The notes under the pieces: generated by a model
Seen by the model: only the letters and a program-made list of their open reading frames with translations
Told to the model about the DNA's origin: nothing
Databases searched by the model: none
Shown here: positions 1-7,375 of the stretch, one piece after another
How positions within the stretch are numbered: position 1 is the stretch's first letter
Layout of the letters: every line of letters starts with the position of its first letter
Position numbers and translations under genes: made by a program
DNA from: Methylopila jiangsuensis
Lineage (GTDB): Bacteria > Pseudomonadota > Alphaproteobacteria > Rhizobiales > Methylopilaceae
DNA length: 64,000 bases
Direction of reading: 5' to 3'
Assembly (NCBI RefSeq): GCF_027922305.1
Contig: NZ_BSFK01000005.1
Span: forward strand, 1,100,073-1,164,072

Positions 1-1
1 C

Positions 2-433
2 GCCCAGCGGCAGCTGGAGGACGCCATCTTCATGGCCGCGCGCGTGAACAAGACCGGCTATGCGGACAGCGGCCAGACGCAGGCCGCCACGGTGCAGGCC
101 GCCATGCAAAGGGCCGCGAGCGGCCTGCTCGATTCCACCAAGATCACCGTCACCAGCCGATCCTATCCGAGCTACGACGCCATCGGCGAGCCGTTCACCG
201 ATCTGAACAACAACGGCGTCCGCGATTCCGACGAGCCCTTCACCGATGTGAACGGCAACGGCGCCTACGACGCGGACCGGGGCAAGGCCGGCTCCGGCTC
301 CTCAAGCGAGATCGTCGTGTTCACGGCGTCCTACCCCTGGACCATCTATACGCCGCTGCTGGGCGAGGTGCTCGGGACCAAGGGAATCCGAACGCTGTCC
401 GTGCAGACCATCGTCAAGAACGAGCCCTATTGA
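2..433 (+). CDS. TadE-like pilus assembly protein (5' truncated by window edge)
   Basis: The open frame enters from before the window and ends at TGA 431-433, so only the C-terminal 143 codons are seen. The hydrophobic N-terminal helix that defines TadE-type minor pilins is outside the window; the assignment rests on the two TadE/TadG-type genes that follow directly and on the C-terminal beta-rich style (TASYPWTIYTPLLGE). An unusual feature is a pair of acidic DxNxNGxxDxxE-like repeats at 200-235 and 245-280, resembling calcium loops of the EF-hand or thrombospondin type-3 kind. The last base overlaps the ATG of the next gene, which suggests translational coupling in one operon. The family call is an inference from context. 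Confidence 0.7.
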   Translation, partial: AQRQLEDAIFMAARVNKTGYADSGQTQAATVQAAMQRAASGLLDSTKITVTSRSYPSYDAIGEPFTDLNNNGVRDSDEPFTDVNGNGAYDADRGKAGSGSSSEIVVFTASYPWTIYTPLLGEVLGTKGIRTLSVQTIVKNEPY

Positions 434-1005
434 TGCGGCGGCTTCTCCCCTTCCGGCGACTTCTCGCGCGGCTGCGCCGCTCCGAAAGCGGCCTCGCCGC
501 CACCGAACTCGCCCTGTGCGCGCCGATGCTGCTGCTGCTGACGCTCGGCGGCGCGGACCTGGCGCGCTACGCCAACGCCTATGACAAGGTGGGCAAGATC
601 GCCTTCTCCGTCACCGACGTGACTGCGCAGTACCAGTCGCTGACCGCGGACGGCGTGAAACAGGTGTTCCTGATCAGCGGGCAGAACCTCCCCGGCTACG
701 TGTCGGGCAAGACCGGCGTCACGATCCTCAGTTCGCTCTACCTCGACGGGACGACGCCGCGGGTGCGGTGGCAGTGCGCCAGCACCAAGGGCACGAAATG
801 GGCCAGCAAGATCGGCTCGGAAGGCGGCATCGCAAGCGTGGGCGCGAACCTGTTCGGCGACGCCAAGGACAACGTCGTCGTGGCCGAGGTCTACTACCAG
901 TTCACGCCGATCTTCTCCTATTTCATTTCGGGCACGCAGGACGTCTACGCCAAAGGGCTGTTCCGTCCGCGTCTCGGCGCGCTCAACACCAAACCCTGCA
1001 CGTGA
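433..1005 (+). CDS. TadE/TadF-like pilus assembly protein
   Basis: This 190-residue protein starts with a basic stretch, then a single hydrophobic helix (about residues 18-45) carrying the TadE-type signature ATELAL followed by a run of leucines, with a Glu just inside the helix as in type IVb pilin-like proteins. The rest is predicted periplasmic, with two Cys residues. Proteins of this family are minor pseudopilins of the Flp/Tad adhesive pilus and sit in the inner membrane. ATG 433 overlaps the upstream stop (TGATG); a TTG three bases earlier is possible but less likely. The next gene follows with a few bases of overlap or spacing. Confidence 0.85.
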   Translation: MRRLLPFRRLLARLRRSESGLAATELALCAPMLLLLTLGGADLARYANAYDKVGKIAFSVTDVTAQYQSLTADGVKQVFLISGQNLPGYVSGKTGVTILSSLYLDGTTPRVRWQCASTKGTKWASKIGSEGGIASVGANLFGDAKDNVVVAEVYYQFTPIFSYFISGTQDVYAKGLFRPRLGALNTKPCT

Positions 1006-1010
1006 AGACC

Positions 1011-2414
1011 ATGCGTCACCGTCGCCTGTTTTCGCACCTTCCTCCGCGTTTGCTCCGCGACGAACGGGGCTCGGTCGCGCCTCTGATCGGCCTCATGTTC
1101 CTGGTGTTGGTGGGATGCATCGGCATCGCCATCGACACCGGCCGGGCCACCATGGTCCGCGCCCGCCTCGTGAACGCGCTCGACGCCGCCGGTCTCGCGG
1201 TCGCCGCGCGGCTCGCCACCACCGACTACAACGCCGACGCCAAGAAGTTCGTCGACGCCAATTTCGCGGCCAATTTCGTCGGAGCCACGGTGAACACCGT
1301 CACCGCCAAGCCCAACGCCGACAAGACGGTGATCTCGCTGACCGCGACCGCCACCATGCCGACGGCCTTCATGAAACTGTTCGGCAAGACATCGGTGGAC
1401 GTGACGGCGACGACCGAAGTGACGCGGTCGTCCAAAGGACTTGAAGTGGTCATGGTGCTGGACAACACCGGCTCCATGGACATCAGCAACAGCATGGGGC
1501 CGCTGAAGGAGGCCTCCAAGCTGCTGGTCAATCAGCTGTTCGGCGACCAGACGACCGCGAAGAACCTCTATGTGGGTCTGGTGCCGTTCTCCCAGGCCGT
1601 GAACATCGGCGTGACGCGGGCGCTCTGGACTGATCTGAACACGGTCACGCGGCCCTACTATCCGGTGTACTGGACCGGATGCGTCGAAGAACGCCCGAGC
1701 GGCTACGACGTCACGGACGACATTCCGTCCCTGATCAAGAAAGACACCATTTTTAAATCGTACTACAGCCCCAACAGCAATTCCAACAACTGGATCGTCT
1801 CTTGGTGGTGGTCGACCTATCTGAACATCAACTATGCCCCCGTACAGGGCCAGACAGGACCGGGCGCATTTTGTCCTGTCACGCTTACGCCCATGACCAA
1901 CGTCAAGAGCACGATCGTCACCGGCATCGACGCCATGAAGGCCGGCGGCTCGACCTTCATCAACGTGGGCGCGGTGTGGGGCTGGCGCATGCTGTCGCCG
2001 TCGTGGCGCGGCCTGTGGGACGGCGACATGCTGACCAACAAGCTGCCGCTGGACTACAACTCCAAGAACATGAACAAGGCCGTCATCCTGATGACAGATG
2101 GCGAGAACACGTTCAACAAAAACAACTACACATCATATGGCCTGCTTTCGGACAAACGCTTGGGCACGGATGATATCATCGAGGCCAACAAGGTTCTCGA
2201 CACAAAACTGTCTACGGTGTGCTCTAGCATGAAGGCCAAGGACATCATCGTCTACACCATCGCCTTCAACGATCCGGACGACTCCACCAAATCCCTGCTT
2301 CAGAACTGCGCGACGAGCACGTCGTTCTATTTCGACGCTGGCGACAGCGAGAGCCTTAAGGCGGCCTTCACCGCCATTGGAGGAAGCCTGTCGAACCTGC
2401 GGGTGAGCCGGTGA
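1011..2414 (+). CDS. TadG-like pilus assembly protein with von Willebrand A domain
   Basis: The 467-residue product has an N-terminal helix (about residues 20-45; GSVAPLIGLMFLVLVGCIGI) typical of the Flp pilus-assembly TadE/G-like family, then a periplasmic von Willebrand factor A domain beginning near residue 145. The metal-dependent adhesion site is seen as DNTGSM near residue 150, with a later MTDGEN. Such TadG proteins belong to tad (widespread colonization) pilus loci and probably mediate contact or adhesion. The start is ATG 1011; GTG 1002 overlaps the previous stop (GTGA) and is a real alternative. The third-position GC falls in part of the vWA region (about 1740-1800 and 2090-2230), suggesting a faster-evolving surface domain. 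Confidence 0.88.
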   Translation: MRHRRLFSHLPPRLLRDERGSVAPLIGLMFLVLVGCIGIAIDTGRATMVRARLVNALDAAGLAVAARLATTDYNADAKKFVDANFAANFVGATVNTVTAKPNADKTVISLTATATMPTAFMKLFGKTSVDVTATTEVTRSSKGLEVVMVLDNTGSMDISNSMGPLKEASKLLVNQLFGDQTTAKNLYVGLVPFSQAVNIGVTRALWTDLNTVTRPYYPVYWTGCVEERPSGYDVTDDIPSLIKKDTIFKSYYSPNSNSNNWIVSWWWSTYLNINYAPVQGQTGPGAFCPVTLTPMTNVKSTIVTGIDAMKAGGSTFINVGAVWGWRMLSPSWRGLWDGDMLTNKLPLDYNSKNMNKAVILMTDGENTFNKNNYTSYGLLSDKRLGTDDIIEANKVLDTKLSTVCSSMKAKDIIVYTIAFNDPDDSTKSLLQNCATSTSFYFDAGDSESLKAAFTAIGGSLSNLRVSR

Positions 2415-3682
2415 CCGTCGCCGCGCCGCCGATCGTGGAGGTTTCCATGCCGAGCGCGTCCCTCATCTCGTCCTCGTCTGCGTCCGTCGAGGCGTCCATG
2501 GGAAGCCGCGCCTTCGAGCGGATCGAACTGCGCAGCTCATTCGCGGAGGCGGATGCGGCCTGGCGGGAGCTCCTGTCGGGGGGCGTCGCGACGCCCTACC
2601 AGACGCCGGATTTCCTGCGCGCCTGGGCCGACAACGTGGGACGCCAGGAGAAGGTGGAGCTCGCCCTCGCCATCGCCCGCCGCGCCGACGGCCGCGCCGT
2701 CGCGCTGCTGCCGCTCGGCGTCTCCCGCCGCTTCGGCCTGCGCGTCGCCTCCTATCTGGGCGGCACCCATGTGAACTACAATCTGCCGGTGTTCGCGCGC
2801 GACGCAGCGGAGGCGTTCACCCCTGCGGAGGCGGCGCGCCTGCTGCGCGAGGTCGCGGCGGCGGCGCGGATCGACCTGTTCGCGCTGTCGAACCAGCCGG
2901 AACGCTGGCGCGACGCCCCGAACCCGCTCGCCGGCCTGCCGCATCAGCCGTCGCCCGACTTCGCCTACAGCGGCCGGCTCGAGGCCTCGGTCGAGGCCCA
3001 TCTGAAGCGCTACGTCTCCGCCAAGACGCGCTCCGCCCAGCGCCGCAAGCTGCGCCGGTTCGAGGAGCGGGGCGAGGTCCGCATCTACCGCGCCGAAACC
3101 GAGGCCGACCGCGCCCATGTGCTCGACGCCTATTTCGCCCAGAAGGCGCAGCGCCTCGCGGCGCGGGGCATCGACAACGTGTTCGCCGAGCCCGGCGTCG
3201 AGGACTTCATCCGAACCGCGGCGGGCCTGCGCGACGCGCCGGCGTCGATCGACCTCTACGGCTTCGATCTCGACGGCCAGACGATCGCCACCTTCGGCGT
3301 GATCGCCGACCGCGACCGCATGTGCGGCATGTTCAACTCCATCACCAGCTGCGACCTCGCCCGCTACAGCCCGGGCGAACTGCTGCTCACCTTCATGGTG
3401 GAGGACGCCATCGGCCGGGGCATGAGCGAGTTCGACCTCGGCGTCGGCGCGGCGGCCTACAAGGCGCTGTTCTGCCCGGACGTCGATCCGCTGTTCGACA
3501 CCATCCTCGGCGTGTCGCCGCTCGGCCGGGCGGGCGCCGGCGTCTACGCCGCCAAGCGCGCCGCCAAGGCCTGGGTCAAGTCCAACCCGGCCGTCTACGC
3601 CTTCGCCACCCGCATCCGGAAGCTGCGCGCGAAAAACGTGGAGGCCGAGCCCGACGCCGCGCCGGACAAGCCGGACGCCTGA
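2411..3682 (+). CDS. CelD/BcsL-like acetyltransferase (GNAT fold)
   Basis: A 423-residue soluble protein with the acyltransferase domain found in cellulose biosynthesis protein CelD and FemAB-like enzymes (BioF2-like acetyltransferase). Recognisable stretches are TPYQTPDFLRAWADN near residue 60, the YLGG(T/S)HxNYNLP block and the C-terminal LGVGAAAYKALF segment with Asp and Lys. In rhizobia, relatives act in exopolysaccharide or cellulose modification; the substrate cannot be told from sequence. GTG 2411 overlaps the stop of the pilus gene (GTGA), implying coupling, although ATG 2447 could be the start because the first 12 residues look unconserved. It is followed by a strong bidirectional terminator. 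Confidence 0.8.
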   Translation: MTVAAPPIVEVSMPSASLISSSSASVEASMGSRAFERIELRSSFAEADAAWRELLSGGVATPYQTPDFLRAWADNVGRQEKVELALAIARRADGRAVALLPLGVSRRFGLRVASYLGGTHVNYNLPVFARDAAEAFTPAEAARLLREVAAAARIDLFALSNQPERWRDAPNPLAGLPHQPSPDFAYSGRLEASVEAHLKRYVSAKTRSAQRRKLRRFEERGEVRIYRAETEADRAHVLDAYFAQKAQRLAARGIDNVFAEPGVEDFIRTAAGLRDAPASIDLYGFDLDGQTIATFGVIADRDRMCGMFNSITSCDLARYSPGELLLTFMVEDAIGRGMSEFDLGVGAAAYKALFCPDVDPLFDTILGVSPLGRAGAGVYAAKRAAKAWVKSNPAVYAFATRIRKLRAKNVEAEPDAAPDKPDA

Positions 3683-3701
3683 ACGGCAGCTCCATGGCAG
3701 C

Positions 3702-3740
3702 CACATAAAAAGCCGGGCGCGACGCCCGGCTTTTTATGTG
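3702..3740. terminator. Bidirectional intrinsic terminator
   Basis: A perfect 18-bp stem (3702-3719 with 3723-3740) around a 3-base loop, with a GC-rich core and A/T tracts on either side, so a U-run follows the stem in both directions. It separates the convergent acetyltransferase (ends 3682) and the Wzz-like gene (ends 3755) and should stop transcription from both. Confidence 0.92.
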
Positions 3741-3754
3741 GGAGAGAGGCGGGG

Positions 3755-5908
3755 TCAGGCCGCGAGGCGGGAGCCGTCCGGCGAGCCGCCGGTGTCGCGG
3801 ATCAGCAGCACGACCACGTCCTCGATTCCGGTCGCCTTCAGGCGCTCATGGGCCTCGACCGTCGCCACGTCGCCAGCGCCCCGGTCGGACACCAGGATCG
3901 CGGCCGACGAGTGCTCGGCGAACACGTCCGCCGCAGCGGCGGGCGCGCTGAGCAGCACGAAGTCATAGGTGAGCGCCAGCGCGTCCAGCACCACGCCGAG
4001 ACGGGCCCTGGACGGCGCGTCGAGCGCGTCGAACGGCGTCTCCCCTTCCGGCACCACATGGACGCGCGAGCCGCGGTCGCGGTGGATCGCCTGGGCGAAG
4101 GTCGCCGAGCCCTGCAGCAGTTCCGCAAGGCCGGGACGGCGGTCGTCGCCGTCGAGCTGCGGCGCGCCGCCGCCGGCGTCCACCGCCACCACGCGCCGCC
4201 CGCTGTCGGACATGATGCGCGCGAGTTCGGCCACCACGTCGCCCACCGCAACGCCCGGCGTCGCGCCGGTGGCGAGGATGCGCAGCGCGCCTTCCGTGGT
4301 CGGCATGGAGGCGAGCTGGCGGGCGAGCGCCGCCACCAGCGTGGAGTCGGCCACGTCATAGGGCTCGATCCCCGGCTTCAGCAGCGCGGGAGCGGCGCGG
4401 GCGGCGTCGAGCGCCGGCGTGGACGGACGGCCGCTCAGACGACCGAACACCGGCGTCTCGCCGATCGCGGGCGGAGGCGAGGCCTCCTCGTCCTCCTCCG
4501 GACGGCGCAGCGCCCCGCCGCCGCCGAACACCTCCGCCGTGGCCGCGGCCACCAGCGCCAGCACGAAGGCGGCGATGGAGGCGATGGCGACGGTCGGCGT
4601 CTTCTTCGGAAAATAGGGTTCGGTCGGCGCCGCCGCGCGGGAGATGATGCGGGCGTCGGCGACCAGCGCGTCCGGGTTGTCGCGCGCCGCCGCCTCGCGG
4701 TAGCGCGCCAGCATCTGCTCCAGCAGGTCGCGCTGGGAGCGGGCCTCGCGCTCCAGCGCCCGAAGCTGCACGTCCTGCCCGTTGGCGCTGGCGGCGGTCG
4801 CCTTCTGCGCGTCCAGGCTCTTCTGCAGCGCCGCCACGCGGGCGCCGGCCGTCTTGGCCTCGTTCTCGTAGGCGCGGGCGATCTTCTCCGCCTCGACGCG
4901 AACCTGGGCGTCGAGGCCCTGGAGCTGCGCGCTCAGCTCCCGCATGCGCGGGTGCTGGCCGAGCAGCGTGCGGCCCTCGCTGGCGATCTGGGCCGCGAGC
5001 TGGGAGCGCTGCTGCACCAGCGAGCGCACCACGTCGGAATTGGCGATGTCGAGCGCGTCCGCCGGCCGCCCGGCGCGCAGCGCGTCGCGCATGGCGTCGG
5101 CCCTGGCGCGCGCTTCCGTCTGCTGGGTGCGCGCGGTCATGAGCTGGGTGCTGCTCTCGCCGAGCTGCTGCGCCACCACGGTGGAGTTGTTCGGTCCCGC
5201 CAGCAGCCCCGCCTTGGCGCGGAACGCCTCGACCTTCTCCTCCGCGTCCGAGACCCGCTGCCGCATGGCCTCTATTTCCTGCGAGAAGTAGTTCGTCGCC
5301 TGCCGGTTGAGGTCGCGCTTGGCCTCGCGCTGGATGTCGAAGAAGGCGTCCACGAAGCCGTTCGCCACCCGTGCTGCGGTGTCGGGGTCGGTGGAGGAGA
5401 ACTCCACCCCGACCACGCGCGAGCCCGCCACCGGATAGACGAGCAGGTTCTTCGCCACCTTGTCGACCACCTGCTCCTTCATGGGGAGCTGGTCCTGGGC
5501 GCGGGACATGCCGAGCAGCCCGAGAATCCGACCGGCGAGAGACGGCCCCTGCCGGGCCTCGAACTCGGGATCCTGGTCGAGCTTCAGCGCGTCCGTCACC
5601 TTGCGCACCAGATCGCGCGACTGGATGAACTGGACCTGGGTCATCACCGCCTGCTCGTCCGGCAGCTGGCCTTCCCGCTCGGCGCCGGCGCTCGGGCTGA
5701 TGGGCGCCTTGTTCTCGATCAGGACGAGCGACGTGCCGCGATAATAGGGCGCGGCGAACTGGACGAAGGCGATCGCCCCGAGCGCCGCCAGCAGCGTCGG
5801 CCCGATGATCCACGCCTTGCGCCGCCAGATGCCGGCGCCGAGCGCGCGCAGATCGATTTCGCCGCTCGGGGCGAGATCGGTCCCGCGATGAATGCCGCGT
5901 TCGGCCAT
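3755..5908 (-). CDS. Exopolysaccharide chain-length protein, Wzz/GumC type with degenerate BY-kinase domain
   Basis: This 717-residue inner-membrane protein has the polysaccharide co-polymerase layout: a first membrane helix near residues 32-52, a Wzz domain, a long periplasmic coiled coil (about 170-410), a second helix near 437-458 and a cytoplasmic CpsD/Wzc-like domain. The ATPase domain looks dead. The Walker A position reads GATPGVAVGD without the Lys-Ser/Thr, the A' motif reads VAVDAGGG without the ADLR core, the Walker B Asp is replaced (LLSAPAAA), and no tyrosine cluster ends the protein. It should therefore set polymer length without autophosphorylation. ATG 5908 is preceded by AGGA at 8 bases; GTG 5947 is a weaker alternative. 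It diverges from the Wza-like gene. Confidence 0.9.
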   Translation of the reverse strand: MAERGIHRGTDLAPSGEIDLRALGAGIWRRKAWIIGPTLLAALGAIAFVQFAAPYYRGTSLVLIENKAPISPSAGAEREGQLPDEQAVMTQVQFIQSRDLVRKVTDALKLDQDPEFEARQGPSLAGRILGLLGMSRAQDQLPMKEQVVDKVAKNLLVYPVAGSRVVGVEFSSTDPDTAARVANGFVDAFFDIQREAKRDLNRQATNYFSQEIEAMRQRVSDAEEKVEAFRAKAGLLAGPNNSTVVAQQLGESSTQLMTARTQQTEARARADAMRDALRAGRPADALDIANSDVVRSLVQQRSQLAAQIASEGRTLLGQHPRMRELSAQLQGLDAQVRVEAEKIARAYENEAKTAGARVAALQKSLDAQKATAASANGQDVQLRALEREARSQRDLLEQMLARYREAAARDNPDALVADARIISRAAAPTEPYFPKKTPTVAIASIAAFVLALVAAATAEVFGGGGALRRPEEDEEASPPPAIGETPVFGRLSGRPSTPALDAARAAPALLKPGIEPYDVADSTLVAALARQLASMPTTEGALRILATGATPGVAVGDVVAELARIMSDSGRRVVAVDAGGGAPQLDGDDRRPGLAELLQGSATFAQAIHRDRGSRVHVVPEGETPFDALDAPSRARLGVVLDALALTYDFVLLSAPAAAADVFAEHSSAAILVSDRGAGDVATVEAHERLKATGIEDVVVLLIRDTGGSPDGSRLAA

Positions 5909-6077
5909 GACCCCCGTCCTAACTTCAAGGCGCGCAACAGATTTCACAACGACATCAGCACAGGCGAGGTTGCCGTAGGGTTAACCGACCGGAAATCGGC
6001 GCTCCCTCGCGAAAACCTCCTGTTAACCATGGCGCGCTATCCCGTTGGAGAACCCCGAGACGATTGCGGATTCTCGA

Positions 6078-6635
6078 ATGTCGCGCTTCACCTGGACCGC
6101 CATCGCACTGGCCGCCGCGCTCGCCGGATGCGCCGCGCCCCGCGCGGTGCCGCCGCCTCTGGCCGCCGCCTTCGACGAACCCTACGTGCTCGCCACCGGC
6201 GACCGGCTGCGCATCAGCGTGTTCGGCCAGCCGAACCTGTCCAACAGCTACACCGTCGAGCCGGACGGCCGCATCGCCATGCCGCTGGTCGGCCGCTACG
6301 AGGTCGTCAACAAGACGCCGGATCAGGTCCGCACCGGGCTCGAGGCCAAGCTGAAGGCCGGCTTCCTGCGCGATCCCAACGTCTCGGTGGAGATCGAGGG
6401 CTACCGCCCGTTCTACATTCTGGGCGAGGTCAACAGCGCGGGGCAATACCCTTACGTGGTGGGCATGACGGCGCAGAACGCGGTCGCGATCGCGAGCGGC
6501 TTCTCGCCCCGGGCGCAGAAGGACCGGGTGGAGCTGACGCGCCGCCACGGCGACCGGGTCTACAAGGCCGAGGTGCCGCTGACCTATCCCGTGCGCCCCG
6601 GCGACACCATCACCGTGCAGGAACGCTGGTTCTGA
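6078..6635 (+). CDS. Polysaccharide export lipoprotein, Wza/GumB/ExoF family
   Basis: The 185-residue product begins with a lipoprotein signal (MSRFTWTAIALAAALAGC; lipobox LAGC, Cys 18), so it is anchored in the outer membrane. A polysaccharide export (Poly_export) domain follows (LATGDRLRISVFGQPNLS ... DGRIAMPLVG) and then an SLBB-type domain (FYILGEVNSAGQYPY). It lacks the long C-terminal part of E. coli Wza, like GumB-type short exporters. With the divergent Wzz-like protein it forms the export and length-control part of a Wzy-dependent exopolysaccharide pathway. ATG 6078 is chosen because it gives a complete signal peptide; TTG 6045 would add 11 residues in front of it. Confidence 0.9.
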   Translation: MSRFTWTAIALAAALAGCAAPRAVPPPLAAAFDEPYVLATGDRLRISVFGQPNLSNSYTVEPDGRIAMPLVGRYEVVNKTPDQVRTGLEAKLKAGFLRDPNVSVEIEGYRPFYILGEVNSAGQYPYVVGMTAQNAVAIASGFSPRAQKDRVELTRRHGDRVYKAEVPLTYPVRPGDTITVQERWF

Positions 6636-6784
6636 TCGTTCGAGCGTCGTCACCCGCTGTCTCAGGCCCGAGCCTGATCCTGACCGAGTTCTTCTAAGCG
6701 ACCGACAAACCGCTGGCCAAGCGCAGCCTGCGGAGACATGCTTGCGTCTCGAACCTTACGGCTTGAGAGCGCGAGACAGAGCCC

Positions 6785-7366
6785 ATGACCACGACCGGTT
6801 CCGACCTGGGAGGCCCCCGCTCCCTCGGAGACGCCCTTGCCGAGGCCCGCTCCAACTGGGGCTGGTTCGTGGCGCTCGGCGTCGGACTGATCCTGTGCGG
6901 CCTGCTCGCCGCCTTCAACCTGCTGGCCGCGACCCTCGCCTCCATGCTGGTGGTCGCCGTGGCCATGATCGCCGGCGGCGTCCTCAACGTCGTGGCCGCT
7001 TTCCGGGCGCGAAGCTGGGGACGGTTCGCGCTGTGGCTCGCGGCGGGGCTGCTCTACCTGCTCTCGGGCGTCCTGGTGATCGCGAACCCGCTGCTCGCCT
7101 CCGCGGTGCTCACGCTGTTCGCGGCCGCCGCTCTGTTCGTCTCGGGCGCGTTGCGCATCTGGGTCGGCCTCTCCGCCCGGCCCCATGAGGGCTGGGGCTG
7201 GATCGTGTTCGCGGGCGCGCTCTCGGCTGTCGCCGGCGTCGTCATCGCCACGGGCTGGCCGGTCAACAGCCTGTGGGTGATCGGGCTGTTCCTCGCGCTC
7301 GACCTGCTGACGCACGGCTGGGCCTATGTGGCGCTCGGCCTCGCGCTTCGGTCCCGCCCGCTCTGA
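6785..7366 (+). CDS. HdeD-family membrane protein (DUF308)
   Basis: A 193-residue protein with about six hydrophobic helices arranged in pairs (for example WFVALGVGLILCGLLAAFNLLAA and LWLAAGLLYLLSGVLVI), matching the HdeD/DUF308 family of inner-membrane proteins linked to acid resistance in E. coli. The molecular role is not known. ATG 6785 starts right after a short basic spacer. It is a single gene that nearly abuts the convergent mfd gene (stop at 7376), so mfd and this gene share a 9-base gap with no obvious terminator. Confidence 0.8.
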   Translation: MTTTGSDLGGPRSLGDALAEARSNWGWFVALGVGLILCGLLAAFNLLAATLASMLVVAVAMIAGGVLNVVAAFRARSWGRFALWLAAGLLYLLSGVLVIANPLLASAVLTLFAAAALFVSGALRIWVGLSARPHEGWGWIVFAGALSAVAGVVIATGWPVNSLWVIGLFLALDLLTHGWAYVALGLALRSRPL

Positions 7367-7375
7367 GGCGGCCCG

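Noticed and set aside
3848..6697. 949-codon plus-strand frame opposite the Wzz-like gene
   Set aside because: Arginine/glycine/histidine-rich shadow of a real minus-strand gene in GC-rich DNA; no motif or ribosome site.
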